The notes under the pieces: generated by a model | Seen by the model: the letters and a program-made list of their open reading frames with translations, nothing else | Told to the model about the DNA's origin: nothing | Databases searched by the model: none | Made by a program: the position numbers and the translations under genes | DNA from: Saccharopolyspora erythraea | Lineage (GTDB): Bacteria > Actinomycetota > Actinomycetes > Mycobacteriales > Pseudonocardiaceae | DNA length: 64,000 nucleotides | Direction: 5' to 3' | Assembly (NCBI RefSeq): GCF_018141105.1 | Contig: NZ_CP054839.1 | Location: 496,001 to 560,000, forward strand | Part shown: piece by piece, positions 1 through 7,158 of the stretch | Layout of the letters: every line of letters begins with the position of its first letter | Position numbering within the stretch: position 1 is the first letter of the stretch

Positions 1-108
1 TGGCGGAGCGCTCATGGCGGCCAGGCTAGGCGATCGGTGCCGCCCGTGTACGTGGATTCGGCCGCCCCGCCGCTGATCCGCCGAGCCGAGTTCGCGGAGC
101 TGTCGTGA
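1..108 (+). CDS. 3' end of an unidentified upstream gene (partial)
   Basis: A frame open from base 1 runs to a TGA at 106-108 and would encode the last 35 residues of a protein ending in AEFAELS. Codon third positions are mostly G or C, as in the real genes here. I do not recognise the product. It could be chance, because long open frames are common in DNA this GC-rich. Confidence 0.4.
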   Translation, partial: WRSAHGGQARRSVPPVYVDSAAPPLIRRAEFAELS

Positions 109-195
109 ACGGGACTCGGATAAGGTCTGGCGCGGCTAGAGTCAGTCGCAGTGCAACGAGGGAGGCATGGGCTTCCCGTACCCCGAGGCCCACCG

Positions 196-1629
196 ATGTC
201 GTTCGCAAGTCCGCTTTTCCTCTGGTATTTCCTGCCGCTGGTGCTGGTCGCCGTGCTGGTCGCGCCGCGCCGCGCGCGCAACGTGGTCGTCGCCGTGGCG
301 AGCCTGCTGTTCTACGCCAGCGGCGCGGGCGGTACGACGTTGCTGCTGCTGGCCTGCATCGTGGCCAACTTCGTCGCGGGCCGGTTCCTCGAGCCGGACC
401 AGTGGAACGCGGCGCAGGGCAGGCGCAGGCTGTTGCTGATCGGCACCGTCACCTTCGACCTGCTGATCCTCGCGCTGTGGAAGTACGCCGGGTTCGCCAC
501 CGAGCAGGCCGCGGTGCTGGCGAGCTGGTTCGGCGGCGGATTCCCCGTTCTGCAGCTGGCGTTGCCGATCGGGATCTCCTTCTACACGTTCCACCACATC
601 TCCTACGTGGTGGACATCTACCGCGGCGAACGCCCGGCGCTGCGCGACCCGGTCTCCTTCGTCACCTACATCGCGATGTTCCCGCAGCTGGTGGCCGGTC
701 CGATCGTGCGGTACCGGGAGATCGCCGACCAGCTCCCGCAGCAGCGCACGCACCGCCTCGACGACATCGCGGCGGGCTTCCCGCGGTTCGCGTGGGGGCT
801 GACCAAGAAGGTCGTCATCGCCGACACCCTCGCCCCGATGGTCGACACCGCGTTCGCGACCCCGGCCGAGGACATGACCTTCGCGATCGCCTGGCTCGGC
901 GCCATCGGGTATGCGATGCAGCTCTACTTCGACTTCTCCGGCTACTCCGACATGGCGATCGGGCTCGGCCGGATGCTCGGTTTCCGGCTGCCGGAGAACT
1001 TCGCGCGCCCGTACTCGTCGGTGACCGTGACCGAGTTCTGGCGGCGCTGGCACATGTCGCTGTCGCGGTGGTTCCGCGACTACGTCTACATCCCGCTCGG
1101 CGGCAACCGGCACGGCGTGGCGAAGACCTACCGGAACCTGGCGATCATCTTCGTGCTGACCGGTTTCTGGCACGGCGCGGCGTGGACGTACCTGGTCTGG
1201 GGGCTGTTCCACGGGTTGATGCTGGTCGTGGAGCGTGCGACGGGCCTCGACCGCCCGCCGTCGGCGCCCGCCGCGCGCATCGGCAGGCGTGCGCTGACGA
1301 TGCTGCTGGTGGTGGTCGGCTGGGTGTTCTTCCGGGCGCCCGACCTGGGCACCGCGTTCACGATGCTGGGCCACATGCTGGTGCCGGACCTGGCCGGGCT
1401 CGGCGACATCGTGTCGGCGTCGGTGACCAACCAGCGGATGTTCTTCCTGCTGGTGGCCCTGGTCGTGGTGTTCCTGCCGGCGAACTCGGGTACCGGTCCG
1501 TTCCTGGAGTCGGTGCGCTCCCGCCCCGCCAACGTCCTGCGCGTCAGCGTCCTCACGGCCGGCCTGGCCTACTCTGGCCTGCTGGTCGCCACGGGATCCT
1601 TCAGCCCTTTCCTGTACTACCAGTTCTAA
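196..1629 (+). CDS. MBOAT-family O-acyltransferase (AlgI-like)
   Basis: The protein has 477 residues and many membrane segments and belongs to the membrane-bound O-acyltransferase family. Relatives such as AlgI move acetyl groups across the membrane onto polysaccharides or other extracytoplasmic acceptors. The signature FWRRWHMSLSRWFRDYVYIP and the following FWHGAAWTYLVWG segment, which holds the expected catalytic histidine, are both present. The ATG at 196 follows CGAGG at 184-188, and a TAGAGT box at 137-142 could be its -10 element. The stop codon lies two bases past a 14-bp sequence that recurs at 14813, so a mobile element has inserted in the last codons and kept the Tyr-Tyr-Gln-Phe end. 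The expected AlgJ/AlgX-like partner is now 23.6 kb away at 25245. The acceptor is unknown. Confidence 0.93.
   Translation: MSFASPLFLWYFLPLVLVAVLVAPRRARNVVVAVASLLFYASGAGGTTLLLLACIVANFVAGRFLEPDQWNAAQGRRRLLLIGTVTFDLLILALWKYAGFATEQAAVLASWFGGGFPVLQLALPIGISFYTFHHISYVVDIYRGERPALRDPVSFVTYIAMFPQLVAGPIVRYREIADQLPQQRTHRLDDIAAGFPRFAWGLTKKVVIADTLAPMVDTAFATPAEDMTFAIAWLGAIGYAMQLYFDFSGYSDMAIGLGRMLGFRLPENFARPYSSVTVTEFWRRWHMSLSRWFRDYVYIPLGGNRHGVAKTYRNLAIIFVLTGFWHGAAWTYLVWGLFHGLMLVVERATGLDRPPSAPAARIGRRALTMLLVVVGWVFFRAPDLGTAFTMLGHMLVPDLAGLGDIVSASVTNQRMFFLLVALVVVFLPANSGTGPFLESVRSRPANVLRVSVLTAGLAYSGLLVATGSFSPFLYYQF
1614..1627. repeat. attL core: 14-bp direct repeat
   Basis: GTACTACCAGTTCT is identical at 1614-1627 and 14813-14826, and the flanks differ on both sides. 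It encodes Tyr-Tyr-Gln-Phe at the end of the MBOAT gene. The integrase gene starts to converge only 144 bp inward, the usual position for an AICE. The attachment-site role is inferred. Confidence 0.75.
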
Positions 1630-1686
1630 CGAGCGCGACACCGTGACCAGCAACTTTGTGTCATCAAAGCGGATTTCGGCGCTGCC

Positions 1687-1769
1687 AGGCCGTCGTCAGG
1701 CCGTCAGGCCGTCCTACCAACACCAACGCCCCGGTACGGAAGGCGGACTCCCGAACCAGGGCGTTGGTG
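1687..1769. repeat. Left-end repeats: AGGCCGTC array and 11-bp inverted repeat
   Basis: AGGCCGTC occurs at 1687, 1698 and 1706, a spacing of 11 then 8 bp. The right end repeats the octamer with the same spacing, which suggests arm-type sites for Int or Xis. Next comes a perfect inverted repeat, CACCAACGCCC (1721-1731) with GGGCGTTGGTG (1759-1769), ending just outside the int stop codon. It may terminate int or take part in recombination. Confidence 0.6.
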
Positions 1770-1770
1770 A

Positions 1771-2991
1771 TCAGTGGCGGCCGAACACGATGTCTACAGC
1801 TCCTTGCGTACGCGCCTGGCTCGACGGCATCAGGTGCGTGTAGACCTTGAGCGTGAAGCCGGGGTCGGAGTGCCCGAGGTATTCAGAAAGTGCACGGACA
1901 CTCTCTCCCGCGTCGAGTAGTACCGAGGCGTAGAAGTGACGTAGGGCGTGAAATCCATCTGCCCGAGTCGGCGATTCGAGACCCGCTGCCCGCAACGCTG
2001 GCTTCCAGATACACGAGTTGAACGAAGGTCGGATCAGTGCACCTCCGCTCTTGTTTGTGACGAGCAGCTTGACCGTGACCATTTCTCCCTTATCGGGGTC
2101 AATCCAAGGAAGAGTTACGGACGGTGCGCCATGAGTCACGACGTGGTCGTCAATATTTTTGTTGATTGAATCCGGCAGTGGCACCTTGCGGGTTTTCGCG
2201 CCTTTCGGGGGAGCGAATACCAGTTTCCCACGCACATATTTCACTTGCCGTCGAACGATGATATGGCCATCATCGGTCCGATCATCGGGCGAGAATCCGA
2301 AGACTTCACCTTGACGTAGCCCGCATCCGGAACCGAGGTCAACGCCAACGCGGTAGCGCTCTCCGATGGACTCTCGTACGGAAAACATCACACCTTCCGT
2401 CCAAGGCTCAACTTTTTCCGCAGAAGCTGAAGGTCTGTCCACCGATTTAGCTGAACACGGATTCTTCGTAATGATCTCGTCGTCGACTGCGTACGAAAAG
2501 ATCGACGACACGTGAACGAACAGCACACGACGGTACGAGGTGGCAAGGCCGCTCTCTTGCAGTCCTCGCAGCCACGACTGGATCGTGGACGGCCGAACAT
2601 CCTTGATCATCATATTTCCCAGTCGCGGAAATATGTGAATGTTCAGTCGGAGAACAACCGCCTCGCGTGTCGATTCCTCAAATGTGCGAGAGTCCAGCCA
2701 TCGGGTCGCCACGCTCCGAAACATTTCTTCACCCTTCTGTGGATCAACGTACCGACCCTTCAGCTTGTCCGTCTCTACGGAATAAAGGAAGTTCTCCGCT
2801 TCCTGCTTATGTCCGTCAGGGAAACTCTCCGAACGTTCGTTTCCTTCGGGGTCGATGTATCGAACCTTGTAACGCTTCCCCTTTCCCCACAATGGTGACT
2901 TCTCTCGCTTGATGCGCCCGCGAGAATCGGTGATCACGCGCCCGTTCTCATCTTTCGCCGGTCGCATCCAGCGATCCTGAATATGTGCCAT
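1771..2991 (-). CDS. int: Tyrosine-recombinase integrase of the AICE
   Basis: This 406-residue site-specific recombinase is expected to integrate and excise the element at the 14-bp core. The catalytic set is visible: Arg226 in GLRQGE, His348-x-x-Arg351 in HALRHFY, Gly373-His374 in LGHS and the nucleophile Tyr384 in VYTHLMP. Residues 90-175 look like the core-binding SAM-like domain, and the N-terminus holds an arm-binding type segment rich in WGKGKRYKVRY. The ATG at 2991 follows GGGG with 8-bp spacing. The gene lies 15 bp after xis in the same direction and is oriented toward the nearby att site, as in pSAM2-like elements. Confidence 0.95.
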   Translation of the reverse strand: MAHIQDRWMRPAKDENGRVITDSRGRIKREKSPLWGKGKRYKVRYIDPEGNERSESFPDGHKQEAENFLYSVETDKLKGRYVDPQKGEEMFRSVATRWLDSRTFEESTREAVVLRLNIHIFPRLGNMMIKDVRPSTIQSWLRGLQESGLATSYRRVLFVHVSSIFSYAVDDEIITKNPCSAKSVDRPSASAEKVEPWTEGVMFSVRESIGERYRVGVDLGSGCGLRQGEVFGFSPDDRTDDGHIIVRRQVKYVRGKLVFAPPKGAKTRKVPLPDSINKNIDDHVVTHGAPSVTLPWIDPDKGEMVTVKLLVTNKSGGALIRPSFNSCIWKPALRAAGLESPTRADGFHALRHFYASVLLDAGESVRALSEYLGHSDPGFTLKVYTHLMPSSQARTQGAVDIVFGRH

Positions 2992-3006
2992 GCTGGCCGC
3001 CCCTTT

Positions 3007-3165
3007 CTAGTCAAACCACGTTTCGACTTCGTCGGCTTTGTAGCGCAGATGCTTTCCGATCCTCCGCGCCGGAGGACCGTATTTCTTTTTGCGCCACTCA
3101 TAAAGCGTTTGCACCTGGACTTTGTAAAAGGCGGCCACTTCCTCAATGGTCAGCATTGGAACCAT
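3007..3165 (-). CDS. xis: Excisionase (Xis), MerR-like winged helix
   Basis: This 52-residue protein has a MerR/AlpA-type helix-turn-helix, LTIEEVAAFYKVQVQTLYEW followed by a GKHLRYKADEVETWF wing. Such proteins bend DNA at the attachment site and push the integrase toward excision. The start MVPM is preferred because AAGGA lies at a good distance. The rep stop codon falls inside this leader only 2 bp before the ATG, so rep, xis and int probably share one transcript and may be translationally coupled. Confidence 0.9.
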   Translation of the reverse strand: MVPMLTIEEVAAFYKVQVQTLYEWRKKKYGPPARRIGKHLRYKADEVETWFD

Positions 3166-3167
3166 CG

Positions 3168-4727
3168 TCAGTCCTTTCTTTCCGTCGAGTAGCGGTGTTT
3201 GCGTGTTTGGCGGGTGCGTTCGGCGATGGCTTCGGCGAGTTCGCGGGCGTCGTCGGTGTCGTGGCCGATGCGGACCATGTCCCAGTGGTTGATCACGGTC
3301 ACGGTGTCCTCGTCGGTGACGCCGGCCTCGGCGAGTGCGTTCTCGTGGCGCCAGGTCTGGCGGTCCCCGCGGATCTGCTTGAACGTGGTGGAGTAGGCGC
3401 GGGACTTGGACAGGAAGTGGCCTCGGAAGGCGAGCATGTGTGCCCAGTGCCGGAGCTTCAGCTCGTCGATCGGGTCGGGCTTGCCGCGGGCTGCCGCCTC
3501 CGGGTCGTGGCGGTGGAGTACGGCGGTGCGGGTGGCCCAGCCGCCGCCCTGGCAGGTCTCGCAGTGCCCCACGGCCTCGCAGCCGCACCCGTCGGCCTGG
3601 TGTTCGCCGTCGGGGTGGCATTCCGGGCAGATGACGGGGGCGCCGAGGTCCCAGGCGGTCTGGATGATCCGGCGGTGGTGCTCGGTGATCGCGAGTCGGT
3701 CGATGTGGCCTTGGGAGCGGATCGGGCGGTCGGTGGCCTCGCTCTTGCCGGTGCCTTTGGTGGCGTACTTGGCGACGTAGGAGGCGATCCGGTCGTCGCT
3801 GATTGCCCCGTGTTCGTCTTCGACCTGCGAGGCGGAGGCCGGCCGAATGGGGCGGACGTCGACCTGCTCACCCCACGCGAGCTGGTGCGCCTGGCCGTCA
3901 ATGACGGGAGAGGTCACCGATACCGCCGCGTGCGCGGAGTGGATCGCGTCGGTGAGCAGCTCGACCGAGCCCCACGCGGGGGTGGCGTCGTCGGGTCCGT
4001 CCGGGCCGTCGAGACGCACCACGGCGTGGAAATGGATGGTGCCGCGCCGCTGATATTCGGCGACCTTGGCGAACGACAGCCGGAAGTGATCGCGGATGTC
4101 GGCCACCCGGATACCGGCGGCCACCGCGAGGTGGCGGCGCAGGTACTTGGTGAACAGCGACCACAGCTTCCCGGCGTGGGCGTTCCACAGCACATGCCCC
4201 GTGTAGTCGTACGCCTCAGGCTCCACGGGCTGACCCAGGCGGGGGTCGGCCGGGTGGTGGTAGGTACCGCAGCGGCAGGGCAGCGTCTTGCCGTTGCGGG
4301 TCGGCCGGTTGTGGACCGGGCCGAACGACGGAGCCGTCAGCGTCAAGAACACGCGGGGCTTGTCGGCGACGTCGACCGGCACGCCCTTGGTGCCGCCGTT
4401 GAGCCCGGCGCGGAGCAGGTGGAAGGCGTCGGCGGCGTAGCGGTCGGAGCAGGCCACACACACCGATTCGCGGCGGTTGCCGCACGGCACGAGGATCTGT
4501 CCGTGCCGCTCTGAGGGGCGTCCGTCCGAACGCGGCAGGATCGCGCCGGTGACGGCGTCGGTGAGCGCCCAGCGGCCGGTCATCCGGATCGGGTGGGTGC
4601 ATCCGCCGGTGCTCTCCACCTCGGCGCGCCACTGCTGGTAGCCGGGGGACTGCATGTGCCGGGCCATGCCGTCGGCGGCCTGCTGCCGTTGGTAGTCGGC
4701 AGGTGTGAGCAGGGCGGATACGGACAT
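3168..4727 (-). CDS. RepSA-type rolling-circle replication initiator
   Basis: The protein has 519 residues and resembles initiators of pSAM2-type elements, which nick a double-strand origin. It has the HUH metal motif TIHFHAVV (His232, His234) and the tyrosine motif ASYVAKYATKGTG (Tyr317, Tyr321). Cysteine pairs near residues 82-93 and 151-153 could bind zinc. GTG, ATG and ATG starts cluster at 4736, 4733 and 4727. I chose 4727 because only this one lies 8 bp from GGAGG. The gene heads the rep-xis-int block and follows a covarying hairpin at 4753. Confidence 0.92.
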   Translation of the reverse strand: MSVSALLTPADYQRQQAADGMARHMQSPGYQQWRAEVESTGGCTHPIRMTGRWALTDAVTGAILPRSDGRPSERHGQILVPCGNRRESVCVACSDRYAADAFHLLRAGLNGGTKGVPVDVADKPRVFLTLTAPSFGPVHNRPTRNGKTLPCRCGTYHHPADPRLGQPVEPEAYDYTGHVLWNAHAGKLWSLFTKYLRRHLAVAAGIRVADIRDHFRLSFAKVAEYQRRGTIHFHAVVRLDGPDGPDDATPAWGSVELLTDAIHSAHAAVSVTSPVIDGQAHQLAWGEQVDVRPIRPASASQVEDEHGAISDDRIASYVAKYATKGTGKSEATDRPIRSQGHIDRLAITEHHRRIIQTAWDLGAPVICPECHPDGEHQADGCGCEAVGHCETCQGGGWATRTAVLHRHDPEAAARGKPDPIDELKLRHWAHMLAFRGHFLSKSRAYSTTFKQIRGDRQTWRHENALAEAGVTDEDTVTVINHWDMVRIGHDTDDARELAEAIAERTRQTRKHRYSTERKD

Positions 4728-4752
4728 CCGCATCACCTCCAGAGAAGACGAA

Positions 4753-4791
4753 GGCGGGACACCGAACCGTGGTGTGGTTCGATGTCCCGCC
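4753..4791. repeat. Structured hairpin A (upstream of rep)
   Basis: The arms GGCGGGACACCGAACC and GGTTCGATGTCCCGCC (one C.A mismatch) flank the loop GTGGTGT. A near copy at 8741 keeps the loop and changes one stem pair on both sides (A-T to G-C). The hairpin lies after the spd stop and before rep. There is no T tract, so it could be a terminator, an RNA-processing element or an origin structure. Confidence 0.75.
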
Positions 4792-4833
4792 GAGCTGAGC
4801 GAGTACGTGTTTTCAGTTGTGTCGCAACAGAAT

Positions 4834-5790
4834 TCAGGCCGTGGCGCCCGCAGTAGCAGTCACGTCGTCAAGGACCTGGCGGGCCTGGTGCGGCGGGAGC
4901 TTGACCACCGATTGCACGTCGGCCACCGTCATGGGTTGGCCGGCCTCGGCACGCTCATCGCGAACGCGGCGAATCGCCGTGAGCGTCGATTCCGGCAGCC
5001 GGATCACTGGCTTCTGTGCTGGTGCGGCCTGAGCCGGGCGTGCCGTTTCGACAGGCATCGACCGTGCCGATTCGGCAGGGTCGGGGGGTGCCACTTCGGC
5101 ACGGTTCGGATGTGCCGTGTCGGCAGGAGCCGGGGGCACCGGTTGGTCATCGTCGGCCGGGGCCGAGGTGGTCGAGGCGGCCTGCCGTTCGTTTGCGTCC
5201 GCAGCGGCGTACGCCTTGTGGATCACTTGCCGGGTGCGGGCCATGACGATCGGGATGATCTCGGCGATGCCGTAGACGATCACGGGGATCGCGACGTGCA
5301 CCACCAGCGAGCCGAGGTTGAACGCCTCCTCGGTGAACACCGTGATCAAGGGCGGGTAGACGTTCATGAACAGCGTGGAGCCCAACAGAACGCGCTTGAG
5401 GCGGGTCCACCAAAAATGGTCCGGTTCGACGTCGTGGGCCAGGATCGCGGCCTCGAAATTCAAGACCACGACCAGCAGCCCGGCGAACATCGGCTCCACC
5501 GTCCACGCCGCCCACCACAACGGATCGGACTGCGGGGCGTCTCCAGCGAGGAAGCGATGGACGCCCTCGGTGGTGAAGCACAGCCCGAGGGCCAGGAAGA
5601 ACCAGAGGCCGGCCACGGTGCGTCGGCACATCCGCTCGACCTGAACCGCGACCAGGTCGGCATTGCGGGCGAGCCTGCGCAGCTCTCCGGCTTCGTCGAT
5701 GTCGTCGGAGAGCTTTCGGACCCGCCGGGTCTGTCCCGGCCGAGGTTGGCCGTCCCGGTCGTTGTCCTGGTGCTTGCGTCGCAGGCGCAT
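4834..5790 (-). CDS. DUF2637-like membrane spread protein
   Basis: This 318-residue protein has a basic N-terminus, four predicted membrane segments (about 59-75, 95-118, 133-150 and 160-182), a Pro/Ala-rich linker and a C-terminal segment resembling a small DNA-binding or recognition domain. Genes of this kind sit between rep and tra in pSAM2-like elements and are thought to help plasmid DNA spread within recipient mycelium. Residues 222-253 are four 8-residue repeats, encoded by a 24-bp array of 13-bp palindromes. The ATG at 5790 follows AGGAGG. The exact role is inferred from position and topology. Confidence 0.8.
   Translation of the reverse strand: MRLRRKHQDNDRDGQPRPGQTRRVRKLSDDIDEAGELRRLARNADLVAVQVERMCRRTVAGLWFFLALGLCFTTEGVHRFLAGDAPQSDPLWWAAWTVEPMFAGLLVVVLNFEAAILAHDVEPDHFWWTRLKRVLLGSTLFMNVYPPLITVFTEEAFNLGSLVVHVAIPVIVYGIAEIIPIVMARTRQVIHKAYAAADANERQAASTTSAPADDDQPVPPAPADTAHPNRAEVAPPDPAESARSMPVETARPAQAAPAQKPVIRLPESTLTAIRRVRDERAEAGQPMTVADVQSVVKLPPHQARQVLDDVTATAGATA
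5041..5125. repeat. Four iterons of a 13-bp palindrome with a 24-bp period
   Basis: Units of the form TGCCGNNTCGGCA start at 5041, 5065, 5089 and 5113, exactly 24 bp apart. Three contain near-perfect inverted halves and the first is degenerate (TTTCGACA). They lie inside the spread gene and encode an 8-residue repeat. Iteron-like spacing in a replicative and conjugative element suggests an origin, a clt or another protein-binding site, but a purely protein-level repeat is possible. Confidence 0.65.
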
Positions 5791-5814
5791 CGGGCTGTCC
5801 CTCCTTCCCTGTGG

Positions 5815-6000
5815 TTACTCGCTGCTGGGCTTGACCAGGGCGATCAGGCCCCGCACGAGCAGCACCAGGCCCAAGCCGATGCCGATCGCCCACGCGGGGC
5901 TGACCAGCCACACCAGGGCGAGCACGCCGAGCACGGCGAGCACCAAGCCGAGGGTGATCAGCACGCCCTTGCCGGTGAGCTGGATCTGAACGATGTGCAT
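5815..6000 (-). CDS. Small two-helix membrane protein (Spd-like)
   Basis: This 61-residue protein is almost wholly hydrophobic, with two predicted membrane helices (about 12-33 and 35-55). The ATG at 6000 follows AAGGAG with 8-bp spacing. It lies 12 bp after the GGDEF gene and 24 bp before the DUF2637-like gene. Small hydrophobic Spd proteins occupy this place in streptomycete elements and cooperate with TraB in intramycelial spread. The family assignment rests on size, topology and position. Confidence 0.7.
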   Translation of the reverse strand: MHIVQIQLTGKGVLITLGLVLAVLGVLALVWLVSPAWAIGIGLGLVLLVRGLIALVKPSSE

Positions 6001-6012
6001 GAGGGGATCTCC

Positions 6013-6636
6013 TTACTGTCGTGTGGTTTCGCCGCGGTCGGGTGCGGCTGTGGTGATGTGGTGGACGGTGAGGGGGTCGCGGTCGGGGGCGCTGTGCTTG
6101 CGCCCGTACATGAACCGATCCGCGCGACCCATCAAGGTGGACAGGTCCACCGACGAGGCGGTGTCGGCCGCCGCGCCCAGGGACAGGGACACCCGCGTGG
6201 GCAGGCCGTTGACGGTCTCGATGGCCTCGATAGCGGTGGTGTACTCGCGGAGCCGGTCCTCCGGCCTCTCCCAAGGACGGAGGCCGGTGAGCAGGACGGC
6301 GAACTCGTCGCCGTGCAGCCGTACCGGCAGTTCCCCGGGGCGGGCGGTGGTGGTGAGGGCGCGGGCGATACAGACGAGCACCGAGTCGCCGAAGAAGTGG
6401 CCGTGGGTGTCGTTGTAGGTCTTGAAGTGGTCGATGTCGCCGACCAGCAGCCCGACCCGGTGGCCGGGGTGGCGTCGGGCGTGCCGGGTGTAGGCCCGTT
6501 CCAGGGCGTCGCGGTTGGCCAACCCCGTCAGGCGGTCGATGTGCAGCCGACGGGCCAGGGACCGGGCGTGTAAGCCGTAGAGCAGTCCGGCACCAGTGGC
6601 ACCAGAGGTGACGGACAGGGCGATCTCTGCCAGCAT
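6013..6636 (-). CDS. GGDEF-domain protein (diguanylate-cyclase-like)
   Basis: The protein has 207 residues: one short N-terminal hydrophobic segment and then a GGDEF domain starting at IDRLTGLANRDALERAY. The metal-binding VGDIDHFKTYND segment (Asp67) is intact and the signature is HGDEF (108-112) rather than GGDEF. A change of the first glycine is tolerated in some active cyclases and destroys activity in others, so cyclic-di-GMP synthesis is possible but unproven. The ATG at 6636 is chosen over an upstream TTG because GGAGG lies 8 bp away. Its place within the transfer operon implies a link between element spread and host development. Confidence 0.85.
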   Translation of the reverse strand: MLAEIALSVTSGATGAGLLYGLHARSLARRLHIDRLTGLANRDALERAYTRHARRHPGHRVGLLVGDIDHFKTYNDTHGHFFGDSVLVCIARALTTTARPGELPVRLHGDEFAVLLTGLRPWERPEDRLREYTTAIEAIETVNGLPTRVSLSLGAAADTASSVDLSTLMGRADRFMYGRKHSAPDRDPLTVHHITTAAPDRGETTRQ

Positions 6637-6727
6637 TGCGGGTACCTCCAAGTGGGGTAGGCCCCACCCGGGTGTTCTTGGCGGATGCCGGGTGGGGCCG
6701 TTCGATGAGCAGGGTCGGGTGCCGGCC

Positions 6728-7111
6728 TCAGGGACGTGCGGCGGCGCGGAGCTGGGCGACGGTGAACATCACGGGTTCGCCCTGCTCCAGCAGGTGCCGG
6801 TAGCGCGGGTGCAGCGCCGAGTGGTAGCGGGTGTAGAGCAGCACCGGTATGCCGCCGTCGAGCAGTCCGGTCAGCTCCAGGTGCACCGCACTGTCCTTGA
6901 TCTGCTTCAGACAGATCCCGATCATCGCCAGGGACTCCGCCCACTCGGCCAGGGTCGCCAGCGCTTCGGCCATGCTGGGTTGACACTGCAAACCGGTGTA
7001 GCGACTCCACGAGAGCGTGACCGGTTCCGGCAGTCGGTGACCATCGATGTGGGCCACCAGAGCGGTAAGTGCGTCGCGCATCGAGGCCGGGTTCAGGGTG
7101 TGCGAGGTCAT
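6728..7111 (-). CDS. Conserved hypothetical protein of the transfer region
   Basis: The protein has 127 residues with no membrane segment and no motif I recognise. The central part (ALATLAEWAESLAMIGICLK) is helical. The ATG at 7111 follows GGAGG with 8-bp spacing, the same arrangement as the GGDEF gene, so it is very likely translated. It lies 47 bp after the traB stop, in the same transcription unit. Confidence 0.7.
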   Translation of the reverse strand: MTSHTLNPASMRDALTALVAHIDGHRLPEPVTLSWSRYTGLQCQPSMAEALATLAEWAESLAMIGICLKQIKDSAVHLELTGLLDGGIPVLLYTRYHSALHPRYRHLLEQGEPVMFTVAQLRAAARP

Positions 7112-7158
7112 CACAACCACCTCCAAGGGGTTGAGTCGGAAAGTGGGTTGGGGATTGC

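Noticed and set aside
142-1653. A 503-residue open frame antisense to the MBOAT gene
   Set aside because: It mirrors GC-rich codons, is rich in Arg, Gln and His, and covers a gene with clear family motifs.
2985-4514. A 509-residue frame antisense to the replication initiator
   Set aside because: The opposite strand has the HUH and tyrosine motifs; this one is a shadow rich in Val, Gly and Ala.
5041-5125. CRISPR-like array
   Set aside because: The period is exactly 24 bp, the gaps are 11 bp, similar to each other and part of a coding repeat; no cas genes are present.
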